From: Diploptera punctata
Lineage: Eukaryota; Arthropoda; Insecta; Blattodea; Blaberidae
Direction: 5' to 3'
Assembly: GCA_030220185.1 (NCBI GenBank)
Contig: JASPKZ010009959.1
Span: 1-64,000 of the forward strand
Length of the DNA: 64,000 nt
Both the position numbers and the translations under genes were made by a program. Below, piece by piece: positions 30,918 to 42,059 of this stretch. The notes under the pieces were generated by a model that was given only the letters and a program-made list of their open reading frames with translations, was not told the DNA's origin and searched no databases. Numbering within the stretch: the first letter of the stretch is position 1; each line of letters begins with the position of its first letter.

Positions 30918-33545
30918 ATGTAAATCTTATATAGCTTTAATTATTATAGTCTTAATTCTCGTAAGTCATAAGCAATCCACAGTTTCTCTATAGTGACATA
31001 GTCATATGCTTTCTCAAGTCATAAAAGCAATCCACAGTTTCTCTATAGTGACATAGTCATATGCTTTCTCAAGTCATAAAGCAATCCACAGTTTCTCTAT
31101 AGTGACATAGTCATATGCTTTCTCAAGTCATAAAGCAATCCACAGTTTTCTCTATAGTGACATAGTCATATGCTTTCTCAAGTCATAAAGCAATCCACAG
31201 TTTCTCTATAGTGACATAGTCATATGCTTTCTCAAGTCATAAAGCAATCCACAGTTTCTCTATAGTGACATAGTCATATGCTTTCTCAAGTCATAAAGCA
31301 ATCCACAGTTTCTCTATAGTGACATAGTCATATGCTTTCTCAAGTCATAAAGCAATCCACAGTTTCTCTATAGTGACATAGTCATATGCTTTTCTCAAGT
31401 CATAAAGCAATCCACAGTTTCTCTATAGTGACATAGTCATATGCTTTTCTCAAGTCATAAAGCAATCCACAGTTTCTCTATAGTGACATAGTCATATGCT
31501 TTCTCAAGTCATAAAGCAATCCACAGTTTCTCTATAGTGACATAGTCATATGCTTTCTCAAGTCATAAAGCAATCCACAGTTTCTCTATAGTGACATAGT
31601 CATATGCTTTCTCAAGTCATAAAGCAATCACACAGTTTCTCTATAGTGACATAGTCATATGCCTTTCTCAAGTCATAAAGCAATCCACAGTTTCTCTATA
31701 GTGACATAGTCATATGCTTTCTTCAAGTCATAAAGCAATCCACAGTTTCTCTATAGTGACATAGTCCATATGCCTTTCTCAAGTCATAAAGCAATCCACA
31801 GTTTCTCTATAGTGACATAGTCATATCTTTCTCAAGTCAAAAAGCAATCCACAGTTTCTCTATAGTGACATAGTCATATGCTTTCTCAAGTCATAAAGCA
31901 ATCCACAGTTTTCTCTATATTGACATAGTCATATGCTTTCTCAAGTCATAAAGCAATCCACAGTTTCTCTATAGTGACATAGTCATATGCTTTCTCAAGT
32001 CATAAAGCAATCCACAGTTTCTCTATAGTGACATAGTCATATGCTTTCTCAAGTCATAAAGCAAATCCACAGTTTCTCTATAGCTGACATAGTCATATGC
32101 TTTCTCAAGTCATAAAGCAATCCACAGTTTCTCTATAGTGACATAGTCATATCTTTCTCAAGTCATAAAGGCAATCCACAGTTTCTCTATAGTGACATAG
32201 TCATATGCTTTCTCAAGTCATAAAGCAATCCACAGTTTCTCTATAGTGACATAGTCAATGCTTTCTCAAGTCATAAAGCAATCCACAGTTTCTCTATAGT
32301 GACATAGTCATAGATGCTTTCTCAAGTCATAAAGCAATCCACAGTTTCTCTATAGTGACATAGTCATATGCTTTCTCAAGTCATAAAGCAATCCACAGTT
32401 TCTCTATAGTGACATAGTCATATGCTTTCTCAAGTCATAAAGCAATCCACAGTTTCTCTATAGTGACATAGTCATATGCTTCTCAAGTCATAAAGGCAAT
32501 CCACAGATTTCTCTATAGTGACATAGTCATATGCTTTCTCAAGTCATTAAAGCAATCCACAGTTTCTCTATAGTGACATAGTCATATGCTTCTCAAGTCA
32601 TAAAGCAATCCACATTTCTCTATAGTGACATAGTCATATGCTTTCTCAAGTCATAAAAGCAATCCACAGTTTTCTCTATAGTGACATAGTCATATGCTTC
32701 TCAAGTCATAAAGCAATCCACAGTTTCTCTATAGTGACATAGTCATATGCTTTCTCAAGTCATAAAGCAATCCACAGTTTCTCTATAGTGACATAGTCAT
32801 ATGCTTTCTCAAGTCATAAAGCAATCCACAGTTTCTCTATAGTGACATAGTCATATGCTTTCTCAGTCATAAAGCAATCCACAGTTCTCTATAGTGACAT
32901 AGTCATATGCTTTCTCAAGTCATAAAGCAATCCACAGTTTCTCTATAGTGACATAGTCATATGCTTTCTCAAGTCATAAAGCAATCCACAGGTTTCTCTA
33001 TAGTGACATAGTCTATTGCTTTCTCAAGTCATAAAGCAATCCACAGTTTCTCTTATAGTGACATAGTCTATGCTTTCTCAAGTCAAAAAGCAATCACAGT
33101 TTCTCTATAGTGACATAGTCATATGCTTTCTCAAGTCATAAAGCAATCCACAGTTTCTCTATAGTGACATAGTCATATGCTTTCTCAAGTCATAAAGCAA
33201 TCCACAGTTTCTCTATAGTGACATAGTCATATGCTTTCTCAAGTCATAAAGCAATCCACAGTTTCTCTATAGTGACATAGTCATATGCTTTCTCAAGTCA
33301 TAAAGCAATCCACAGTTTCTCTATAGTGACATAGTCATATGCTTTCTCAAGTCATAAAGCAATCCACAGTTTCTCTATAGTGACATAGTCATATGCTTTC
33401 TCAAGTCATAAAGCAATCCACAGTTTCTCTATAGTGACATAGTCATATGCTTTCTCAAGATCTAGAAATAGTAGGAGCAAAGGTCGTCCATACTGCATTT
33501 TCTTTTCTGTTACCAGAAACTGTTATACTTTGATATTAAAATAAT
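30918..33545 (-). pseudogene. Reverse transcriptase remnant hosting satellite 2
   Basis: On the minus strand, 33,460-33,545 reads EKKMQYGRPLLLLFLDLEKA leading into motif A. Past the array, 30,918-30,966 reads LWIAYDLRELRL, two stops, then LKLYKIYM. This is the usual order around RT motif A (…DxEKAYD…KLW…LRELG…LIxxIK.MY). So one RT segment is split by an internal tandem amplification. Everything else of the element is missing. Confidence 0.7.
30963..33459 (-). repeat. Satellite 2: about 46 copies of a 54-bp unit derived from RT motif A
   Basis: Unit parts on the plus strand are CATAAAGCAATCCACAG, TTTCTCTATAGTGACATAG and TCATATGCTTTCTCAAGT. The period is 54, measured at 31,921 to 31,975. On the minus strand each unit reads LEKAYDYVTIEKLWIAL plus a stop, which is the motif-A segment of a reverse transcriptase. 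54 is exactly 18 codons, so frame is kept from unit to unit, but each junction has TGA. Single-base indels are scattered throughout. Confidence 0.9.
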
Positions 33546-33760
33546 GAACATCGATTGTAATTACAAAGCAATTAACAAAACGCTATGTCAACACCAATTA
33601 CAAGTTAACAAATTTAATGCAGTTACGTACACCAAACCAGCGTAGTTCAATACGTGTACTTCCAACCTGTTTTTTGTCACACTCTAAACACTGTGGATAT
33701 ATGGTCACCATAAATCCCTCTACTTTCTAATTTTTTTTTCAATTATTCACAGGATAATTT
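33546..33760. other. No recognised feature
   Basis: AT-rich sequence with no support for any feature. Confidence 0.5.
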
Positions 33761-34012
33761 ACCTCGCACTAATCATTATTAATTGTGTTCCCCACCTCAT
33801 TCTACTGGGAGAATTCCCTCTGGTTTTCCTACAACACGTTGCCTGCATATTGAGGTCAAATTTTCAGGCATTATGGATATGAACTCTGCATGTACTTCTA
33901 TTTACAATCCAGATCTGCTTCATTTACCATCCTCAAATTATTATTAATGTTGTTCTCCCTCCTCATTCTACTTGGCGATTTCCCTCTGCTTTTCTGCGCA
34001 TTCAGATCAAAC
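33761..34012 (-). mobile_element. Two decayed NL-A 3' remnants in tandem
   Basis: The motif CCCACCTCATTCTACTGGG...TTCCCTCTGGTTTTCCTACA appears in two forms about 165 bp apart. Both correspond to the NL-A GKPEGKRPVGRPR region in reverse. Highly diverged. Confidence 0.5.
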
Positions 34013-34039
34013 AACTAACTAACGAACATACTGTTTGAC

Positions 34040-34580
34040 TGACTAAAAATTTGTGTACTATTATTATTGTTATTGACATTAGTATTATTGTTATTGTTAT
34101 TGACATTAATATTATATCATTATTATTGACATTATTATTAGTTGGTTTATTGACATTATTATTATTATTGTTGTTATTGACATTATTATTATTGTTATTG
34201 ACATTATTATTATTGCACATATTATTATTATTAGTATTATTGACATTATTATTATTATTATTGACATTATTATTATTATTATTATTATTGTTGACTATTA
34301 TTATTATTATTATTATTATTGACATTATTATTATTGTTGTTATTGACATTATTATTATTATTATTGTTGTTATTGACATTATTATTATTATTGACATTAT
34401 ATTATTATTGACATTATTATTATTTGTTGTTATTGACATTAATATTATCATTATATTGACATTATTATTATTGTTGTTATTGACATTATTATTATTATTG
34501 TTGTTATTGACATTATTATGATGTTGACTATTATTATTATTATTGTTGACTATTATTATTATTATTATTATTATTATTAT
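34040..34580. repeat. (TTA)n with interspersed TTGACA, compound minisatellite
   Basis: Irregular tandem blocks of TTATTATTATTG with ATTGACATTATTATTATTG repeated many times, and GTTGTTATTGACA variants. It yields long poly-I, poly-L and poly-N frames that are artefacts. Confidence 0.9.
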
Positions 34581-34895
34581 GACCAGCCTCGCGGGCTAGT
34601 GGTCAGCGTTTCTGACTACTGTTCGTAAGGTCCCGGATTCGATTCTCCGTCAAACTATAGGAATTTTTCCTTAAAAGGGAATTATTCCTGGGGTTGCACA
34701 TGATCTGGAACTTAGGTTAAGTTTAGGTTAAGAAGTCTCCTGGCTCATCATTATCATTTATCAGCCATCATATCATCGTGGTAACGTAACTCCGCCTTCT
34801 AGGCGCCCCAACTTCAGAAGTGGGTCACAATTAAGCCAATGCCAGAAGAGAACACCAGATATGTCGAAATGCAACCTGGTGCATTAAATTAAAAA
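34581..34895 (+). mobile_element. S5 tRNA-derived SINE
   Basis: Head GACCAGCCTCGCGGGCTAGT, then box B-like GATTCGATTCTC (34,636-34,647), then a 240-bp body ending in an A/T-rich tail (AAATTAAAAAATATTATT). Only one copy in the window. It is inserted at the end of a (TTA)n tract. Confidence 0.7.
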
Positions 34896-35006
34896 ATATT
34901 ATTATTTATTTATTTATTCATTCATTATTTTGGGACAAAAGATGTGTAAACATTGTTAATCTGTATATAAATAATAATAAAAATAAAAATAATATTAATA
35001 ATAATA

Positions 35007-35041
<35 letters not shown>

Positions 35042-35070
35042 TGTTATTATTGTCATCATCATCATCATCA
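34896..35070. repeat. NL-H tail remnant and (TTA)n / (ATC)n runs
   Basis: AAAAGATGTGTAAACATTG and CTGTATATAAATAATAATAA resemble the NL-H 3' UTR at 11,740-11,790. (TTA)n and CATCAT runs follow. Confidence 0.55.
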
Positions 35071-35425
35071 ACTAGACATTCTAAATGGAAAAAAAGTCAG
35101 AAATTCAATCATCAGAAAACTAATGAAAGTCCAAAATGCACTATTAGATTTGGTGAGATCGCAGGACAACTAGAATCGTATGGTCATATAGGCAATTAGC
35201 GTAGGGTGCCCAGAGAAAATATTTACAAAGAAAAGTTTTAACAATGGATTCCACCTGGGAAAAGGAAAGAGAGGCCGAACAAGTTGTAAATGGATGGATG
35301 AATATAAGAAAAGGTAATGAGGGAGTTAGGTCTGGAAGAATTGGAATAGGACGATGGATAAAGAAGATAAAAATTCAAAAGATTTGGGCAACAGGAAGAT
35401 GTTTTTATTATATGGTCAACCTGTT
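35071..35425 (+). mobile_element. NL C-terminal fragment, decayed (NL-H/E-like)
   Basis: Plus-strand frames read GQLESYGHIGN and QWIPPGKRKRGRTSCKWMDE, the W.PPG..RGR pattern of NL tails. Heavily frameshifted. Confidence 0.5.
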
Positions 35426-35940
35426 TATAAATACATTATTATATGTGGAGGCAGTATTAGTTTTCTTATGGCTAATTAAAAAGGAGGCAAGCAGTCTGTT
35501 CCGGAATAGTTCTGTTATATTCAGGGAACAAAAAACTTGTACTGAAAGCGAGGAAATATAAAGAGTTGAGAGGCGGCGCAAGAAAATGAAGCTGGTTTGG
35601 ACTCTATATTGATGCAACTCTCTTCCACAAGTCTAATTTTTCATCCCTTAGTTTTATATCACTCCGCGCGTTCTATTCATTTCCCGCAAATGAATGATTG
35701 CAAGTCTTTCCTCCAGATTTTTCCGCCTTCTAACATTCATTTGTTACAGTTCTTTTCAGCTGGGTAATGTTTGCTAGGGGCAACTTCCTTCTGTTTCTAG
35801 GCTAAAGTTCTAACAAATGACGTTAAGCATTTCAAGAAAAACGAGCCGCGATACAAAGAACTGCTGGAATAAATCTTGCCATGCATGTGTAAAGCTGGTG
35901 ACATTCTACAAACTAGCAAACATTTATTTATTCGGGTGTT
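35426..35940. other. No recognised feature
   Basis: Mixed-composition sequence with no supported feature. A short (TTA)n run starts at about 35,948. Confidence 0.45.
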
Positions 35941-36094
35941 AGAGTGTATTATTATTATTACTATTATTATGATTATTATTATTATTATTATAATATTATT
36001 GTAACTATTACAAAATTTAAATTTAAAAAAGTTAAAATTTCGTGATGTGAATGTAGCTAGATTTTCTATTTAATAATAATATTAATAATTCAGA

Positions 36095-36515
36095 GCATTT
36101 TAACATAAGGTGCTGAAGTCTGGCAAATTCCTACCAGAGAAATGAAAAGAATTTTAAGTACAGAAATGGATGTTTTAAGAAGATCAGCTGGAAAATCTAG
36201 AATGGATATAATACGAAATAAAGAAATAAGGGAATTATGGGTGTAACAAGAGGAGCCGGACATCATAGAAAAGAAAAGATTGCAGTGGTATGGTCATGTC
36301 AAACGAATGCCAGAGCAAAGATTGCCAAAAATTGTTATGGAATGGATCCCAATGGAAAGGAGGAAGAGAGGAAGACCGAAGAAAACTTGGATAGAAGGGG
36401 TACAAGCAGCTATGAATATCAGAGGAATGGAGGAAGATCAATGGATGGATAGAGAGGAATGGCGTTTGGTTTCCGGAAGACGGCGGCACTGCCATGATAC
36501 CGGATGATGATGATG
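36095..36515 (+). mobile_element. NL-E C-terminal fragment
   Basis: The plus strand, with one frameshift near 36,245, reads LSTEMDVLRRSAGKSRMD, LQWYGHVKRMPEQRLPKIVM, KRGRPKKTWIEGVQAAMNIR and REEWRLVSGRRRHCHDTG to a stop. A GGATGATGATGATGATGAT tail follows. It is nearly identical to the LTR-nested copy at 19,943-20,937. Confidence 0.85.
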
Positions 36516-36549
36516 ATGATAATAATAGTAACAATAACAATACTAATAC

Positions 36550-36590
<41 letters not shown>
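36516..36590. repeat. (AAT)n microsatellite
   Basis: Run of AAT and AAC units linking the NL-E tail with the tail of the minus-strand S1. Confidence 0.9.
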
Positions 36591-36592
<2 letters not shown>

Positions 36593-37226
36593 CTTGCAAG
36601 CCCATGTTTCCCTTAACAGAGATTTAGCAAGTCTGTCGCCGTGGCGTAGTCGGTAGAGTTCCTACCTTCCACTCCTGCGACCCGGGTTCGATTCCTGGCG
36701 GGTAGGGGATTTTAAATCTCCCCTTTCGGTCTGGGTGTGTGTGTGGTCCTGTCCTTGTGTATATGTGAGAATAAAAGGAAGTTAATAAAACAGGTAAAAC
36801 AAAACAAAAAGGGGAAAAAAAAGTAAAACAAGAAGGGAAAAAGTATAAAAAAAAGGAGCTCTCCCCCTACAGGGTAGAATTTGAACCATACTAATTTAGT
36901 TACACTCGTTTTCGTATAGATGCCATTTGAGCGGTCCATGGTCAGCGTTCCGCCTCATACTGACATCTAGGAACAACAAGAAAAAGTAGTAATAGAACGG
37001 GAAAATTCGGTAAATTTTGCTTAGAGGCCTTTTATTCAGGCTTAAGCATCTTTTTACGAGCCTGAAAATCTTCAGACTCGGGACCCACGGCTTTAAAGTC
37101 CCTCCCGGAGGACTTGCATCCTTTGATTTTTCCATCCTAAAAAAAATCCATCGCCTCGGCCGGGTTTGAACCCGCGACCCTCGGGACAGAGGCAAGGAGC
37201 ATAACCATTAGTCCACCGCGGCCGAT
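36591..37226 (-). mobile_element. S1 SINE, interrupted by S4
   Basis: Minus-strand S1: 3' part at 36,591-36,630 and body plus head at 36,856-37,226 (GGGTTTGAACCC box B in reverse near 37,163). The break lies in the CAGAGATTTAG...GCTCTCCCCCTAC segment, continuous in the copy at 3,789-4,196. Confidence 0.8.
36631..36855 (+). mobile_element. S4 tRNA-derived SINE nested in S1
   Basis: A perfect box A TGGCGTAGTCGG (36642-36653) and perfect box B GGTTCGATTCC (36685-36695) at tRNA spacing. A short body (CGGTCTGGGTGTGTGTGTGG) and an A-rich tail follow. Only one copy in the window. The best-preserved pol III promoter here. Confidence 0.8.
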
Positions 37227-37237
37227 TTTTCTATTTA

Positions 37238-37238
<1 letters not shown>

Positions 37239-37278
<40 letters not shown>

Positions 37279-37413
37279 ATAATAATGATAATATTAATGA
37301 TAATGATGATAATAATAATGATAATATTAATGATAATGATGATAATGATGATAATAATAATATATAATAATAATAATAATAATAATAGTAATAATAATAA
37401 TAATGATAATAAT
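37239..37413. repeat. (AAT)n and ATGATAATATTA repeats
   Basis: AAT run, then two related blocks of ATGATAATATTAATGATAA-type sequence, then AAT again. Low complexity. Confidence 0.85.
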
Positions 37414-37560
37414 AAGGGAATTCAATACAACATGAAGAAGAGAAATAAGACAGAAGCAGACACGCAAGACCGAAAAGTGTGGAAGGAAACAATTTTATAT
37501 TTTGGTTGAGTGTACCTGTGTAAATAACAGAAACAAACCTGAAATAAAAATAAATAATAA
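37414..37560 (+). mobile_element. NL-F 3' end
   Basis: The plus strand reads GIQYNMKKRNKTEADTQDRK then VWKETILYFG to a stop, followed by TGTAAATAACAGAAACAAAC and an AATAAAAATAAATAA tail. The same ending is at 42,640-42,965. Confidence 0.7.
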
Positions 37561-37569
37561 TCATATTTT

Positions 37570-38135
37570 ATTGGGAATTTCTCTACAATACAGTAGTTTT
37601 CCTACAACCCATTATAAATTGCACTCCTCCATAAATTCCTATTCTCTGCATTACTCTCTGTGAATCCTCCCGACACCTCATTCCCATCCACTCCTTGAAT
37701 ACACTGTTCTTCCAGTTTCCCCTTACTCCTGTTACCCTTCGCTTCAAAATTTATTATCATCTCAGGTGTCTAGTTAAACTGACGTTTTTATGTGACCAAA
37801 CCATTTCATCATTCTTTCTTCAATAACTTGCAAAACAATTTGTTGAACATCCATTATTTCCCTGATTTTAGTACTTATAATTTTGTCTTTTCTTGAATCC
37901 TCCAAAAGTACATCTCTGTCATAAATAGTTTATGTGCATTCTCTCTGTTTATATTCACATTTGTCAACATAAAATGGTATAGGCCTACTCTCTATCAAAT
38001 AACTATAAATACATTTTCTTAGTTTTGTTCGGAATGTTTCTACTCCACAGCACCGAATTTAACATTCCAATTGTTTTCCTTCCTCGACTTACTCTTTTGT
38101 TTATCCCAAAATTACTTGTTTCTTCAAACTCTAAT
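37570..38135 (-). mobile_element. NL-G fragment
   Basis: The minus strand reads GRKTIGMLNSVLWSR (38,040-38,085), REIMDVQQIVLQVIEER, MMKWFGHIK, then PEMIINFEAKGNRSKGKLEE and a 3' end. Order matches the split copy at 14,695-16,360. Decayed. Confidence 0.65.
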
Positions 38136-38149
38136 ATTGATTTGCCTCT

Positions 38150-38490
38150 GATTCAGAGGGTCGCGGGTTCAAATCTAGCCGCGGTCGATGGATTTTTTAG
38201 GACGGAAAAATCCAAGGACCAAGTCCTCCGGGAGTGACTTCAAGCCGTGGGTCCCGAGTCTGAAGATGTTTAGGCTCAAAAAAAAGATCCTTAAGCTTGA
38301 ATAAAGAGGCCTCTAAGCAAAATTTAACAACATCAACGTCCTAGTAATATCTTAGTTGCCCGTTAGATGTCTCATTGAGTCGGTGTGTTGATCGCATGCC
38401 ATCCATGACATGAACGAGCAATAAGGTAACTAAAAATTACATTGGTCTAGTAACTCCTTACAAAGGAAAGGTTATAGCTCACAAATGGAC
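38150..38490 (+). mobile_element. S1 SINE, diverged
   Basis: Begins at the box B region (GGGTTCAAATCTAGCC) without box A. The S1 body is readable to about 38,350 and then diverges. 5'-truncated. Confidence 0.65.
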
Positions 38491-39349
38491 TACGCCATTA
38501 TAGATTGATAGATAATATTGGTGAACAGTGTAGAAGATACATTTTTGCGTCTGCTGGACATATCTGTGTGTTTGCCCTGCGATAGCTCTATTCTCCACCG
38601 AAGTCTGCTAGTGTTATCTGTGCCTATCCTTGGTTACGTGCGTCGGCGCATCTATCCGCAACTCGGAACGATCCTGGTCAATCATTTAGGAGGTTCTGAC
38701 CGACAGTCATCCCTTTTGGGTTCGTCTTGAGTTACGGCCGAAATTATTTGTTTCCTCCAGCTTCCTGTAAGAGAAAAATTGACTTGGAGACATCATGGAG
38801 AAAATAAACTTCAGTTAGGAGAAAATGTTGCATGAACGTTGAATGGGGTATAAATTGTTCTTTATTATTACTTCATTTAATTGGACTGCTTATATCGTTT
38901 GCTATTTATGTATTCAGTCAAGAAACTATTTATTTATTTATATCATATTGACTCATATTCTCATTTATTTAAATATATTTATAGTACTTTTATATGCTGT
39001 ATTGTTGTTTAAATTGTAGATCACTTGAACCTTGGTTTAACAAGAGCTCGATAAAATATTTAGTGTCCCAGTCCAGTACTCTTTATTATAGATCATATAT
39101 TAGCGCGGATTAATCTATTTATTGAGATTGGATTATAAATGTCTAGTAGTTACCCTGCTAAAGTAATCAAACAGCTCCGTGAATATTATGGGCCCAGCCA
39201 CGGAGATACTCTGCTTATAAAGTTATTTAGATTACTGTATTTATCTTCTAGTTCTCTGTATTCACGCGCCTCTTCATGCTAAGTCTCATTTATGACTTTG
39301 GTGTGCGCTATAATCTATATGTCTCTTGTAGTTACTTATGCTATTGTGT
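38491..39349. other. No recognised feature
   Basis: The 38,518-38,730 open frame has no recognisable domain. The rest is AT-rich. This may be the 5' continuation of repeat Y. Confidence 0.4.
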
Positions 39350-39628
39350 TATTATTTAATTGTAATATTATTGTGTTTTCTTTATGTAATTGTAATGTTA
39401 ATGTTTTTTTAGTGTATAATGCTATTGTATTATTATTGTGTTTTTTAATGTAATTGTAATGTTATTGCTTTTTTTGTTGTTTATTTTTCTTTACACTAGT
39501 ACCAATTATTACTTTATTGTAACGGACTGTCAACAGCACGTACGGCTTACTGCCCGTGCGACCCATATTTGTAAATAATATTGTAAATATCTTACTTTTT
39601 GTCTAATAAAGTCCTACTGCTACTACTC
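39350..39628 (+). repeat. Repeat Y, copy 1
   Basis: Contains TTGTAACGGACTGTCAACAG, then TACGGCTTACTGCCCGTGCG and a terminal AATAAAG followed by CTACTGCTACTAC. Copies lie at 57,190-57,430 and 57,825-57,985, sharing the 3' end. This suggests 3' ends of a retrotransposon with (CTA)n tail and a poly(A) signal. Confidence 0.7.
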
Positions 39629-40679
39629 ATTCTTTAAACAGCTTAATATACCCAGAGCATATTAGGTCTACTGTGTAGGCCTACCTGTGCATTGGTACGG
39701 AATGTAATAATAATAATAATAATAATAATCATCATATAAATAACTGACTACAAAAATAATTTTTAAATTATAATACTCCCAGCTTAACTACAAATTACTC
39801 TGAATCTAATAAGTATATACATACGCAGTGAAACAGATTAAATGTTAACTTTTTTTTTCATAGAGATTAAACACCAACTAAACTTAAGAAAACGCTAAAT
39901 TATATAAATGTTTAAGTATTTCAAGAGAAAAATGTAAAACCTGTCACTCTGGCAAACAAGGCAACCTCTTCTGAAAAAAAAAAAGTCTTCAGTGATTTTA
40001 CTAAACTAAACCCCTAATAATGAATGGATGTTCTCCAGATATTTTCATTGCGAACTGTATATCGTAATTTTCCTCCGAGAACATGATAAATACTGTTTAT
40101 TTATTTTCTTATTCATTTTATGTGAGGGTGACCTCAAATTGTTACCAAGAGCATTGCCTATGTCCTGTTTACTTTTTCACGCTTTTACTGAAACCACTGC
40201 AGAAGAATCAAAGAGAATGAAGAGAATAGCATATTGAAGTCATGTTGGTTTGATTAAGATTTATACGGGGCTACACCGCAAGCTTCCCTTGTAATATGTG
40301 GCGGGATATTTCCATTTGGTGTGTGTCATTGCGGTTTGTAAGGACAATAACACAAAACACGTGTTTTCACGCTTCACAACTGTTTGGTTGATATTGTTTT
40401 CAGTTACATCAGCACCAGCTTAACAAAACACATTTCATGAGAGGCACGAGACATTTTATAACATGAAACACTCAATACTGTGATGTAATCCACTTATTTG
40501 GTGTCTATTACACAACAGTTAACTGCTATATTAATACTATTTCCTGAAATTATTATTATTACTAATAATTTTATTATTGTTAGTAGTTTATGCATTATCA
40601 AATTACAGTCTATAGGGTCGTGATCCATAACTGGTATTTCTGCCAGACGTTTCTACCATCTTCGTTGTCATCATAATTA
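39629..40679. other. No recognised feature
   Basis: Apparently unique AT-rich sequence with a short (AAT)n at 39,703-39,730. No gene seen. Confidence 0.45.
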
Positions 40680-41407
40680 TCATAAGCAATGCCACGAGTG
40701 ATTTCCAAATTATCGATAAATTCACGACTCACGAAGTGAGGAGTGGCATTTGTTAGGACTATTTAACGAATAAAATTAAGCTGTTTACTCACAAATCATT
40801 ATTTAACTATAGTTATCTTAAAATATTTATATATTTAATGTAAACGGCGATGTTTGAAAACAAATGAGAAACGATAGGTACGCTTCATCTGCTTCCTTTT
40901 GTTTATCACTGCAACCAGATCATACTATTTATTGCCAAAGGACGCAATATCGTAAGGAATGCGCTCTATTGGAGAAAAAAATGAAACACATCAAACTGTA
41001 TATTAATTCATTTCTGATGTCGTATGATGTCAATATGACAATTATAATTTTTCTGGATTGTTACCTGGGAAAAATACATTTAAGAAAGTGCAAACAGTGG
41101 TTTCTTTTTTTGGTGGTATATAATAAATTGCTACAAATGTTTTTTATATTAACTCCCGCATGGCGGCAAAGTGTTGACATTAATGCACTATATATACAAT
41201 CTGTTAGCCGTATTTCTCGCTGGCTCAGTCACTGCAAAATAATGGTCAGACCTGTTCAGAATATTAAAAAGGAGGAGCTTTCTTTAATATGGTAATTATA
41301 ACACTGATAAATATTTCGTGAAACACGACTCTGATTGGTTGTAAAAACAGAAATCATTGAAACGTGATTGGTCATTGACTCCCATTTGGGCCATGAGTTA
41401 AATAGTC
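40680..41407 (+). mobile_element. Element M, copy 3
   Basis: The core lies between GACTATTTAAC (40758-40768) and its complement (41397-41407). The outer palindrome is collapsed to one arm plus a short remnant (40,688-40,750). A 143-codon open frame (40,864-41,295) runs through the core, but it is not conserved in copies 1 and 2, so I do not call it a gene. Confidence 0.75.
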
Positions 41408-41439
41408 ATTATTATTATCATTATATTATTTTTACTATT

Positions 41440-42000
41440 GAACTGAGCAATAAAAAAGAAACTTATCTTTGTCTCACAAAGAAAATTATGTGTTTCTGAT
41501 AGTATTTTTTTTTCTCCTTAATTCAAATATGATTTTCTCCATCACGCAAGGTTTCCGAGAGACAGGCAATTATAATTTCAAACACTTTAATATTTTCTAC
41601 ATTCGTAACTACACAATATTCGAACATTCGGACTCCACCTAGAAAGTAAGAAATGACGATTTTCTGTCTATATTTCGCCTGTGGAGCATCCCTCTTGATG
41701 GTCCAACAATAATCGGCCAGCATATTAGGATTACATTTGCCTTGATATATCTTTTCCATTGCTCAAATCTCCTGAGTTAGCTCATTTGGTTTTATTTTAC
41801 AATGAACGAAAAAAGTTTATTTAAAAAATAATTATTTAAATCCATTAATTGAAATTAAAATAAAAAACTGTGGGCAATGGAGAAATTCCGAATACATATT
41901 TGGAAACACGATAAAAACTGCATTAGTAACAGCTATTGGTAACTCATGAGAGAAAAATCATGTTTTGACAGTGTTTTATTAATGGGGATTTTTTTAGAAT
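41440..42000. repeat. Repeat X, copy 1
   Basis: Shares about 450-500 bp with 42,060-42,610 and 46,421-46,880 (for example TAATCGGCCAGCATATTAGG). On the minus strand it opens with a 78-codon frame (41,523-41,759) containing LADYCWTIKRDAPQAKY. The same start is frameshifted in the other copies. I do not recognise the family. Confidence 0.7.
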
Positions 42001-42059
42001 AGCGGCAGAAATAAGCGGCAAAATTAGACGGCAAATACAAATAACACTGAGTAACAAAC

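Noticed and set aside
22397..33459. CRISPR-like arrays
   Set aside because: Units are contiguous without variable spacers, and the context is a eukaryotic genome.
40864..41295. 143-codon frame in element M
   Set aside because: Not conserved in the other two M copies and without recognisable motifs.
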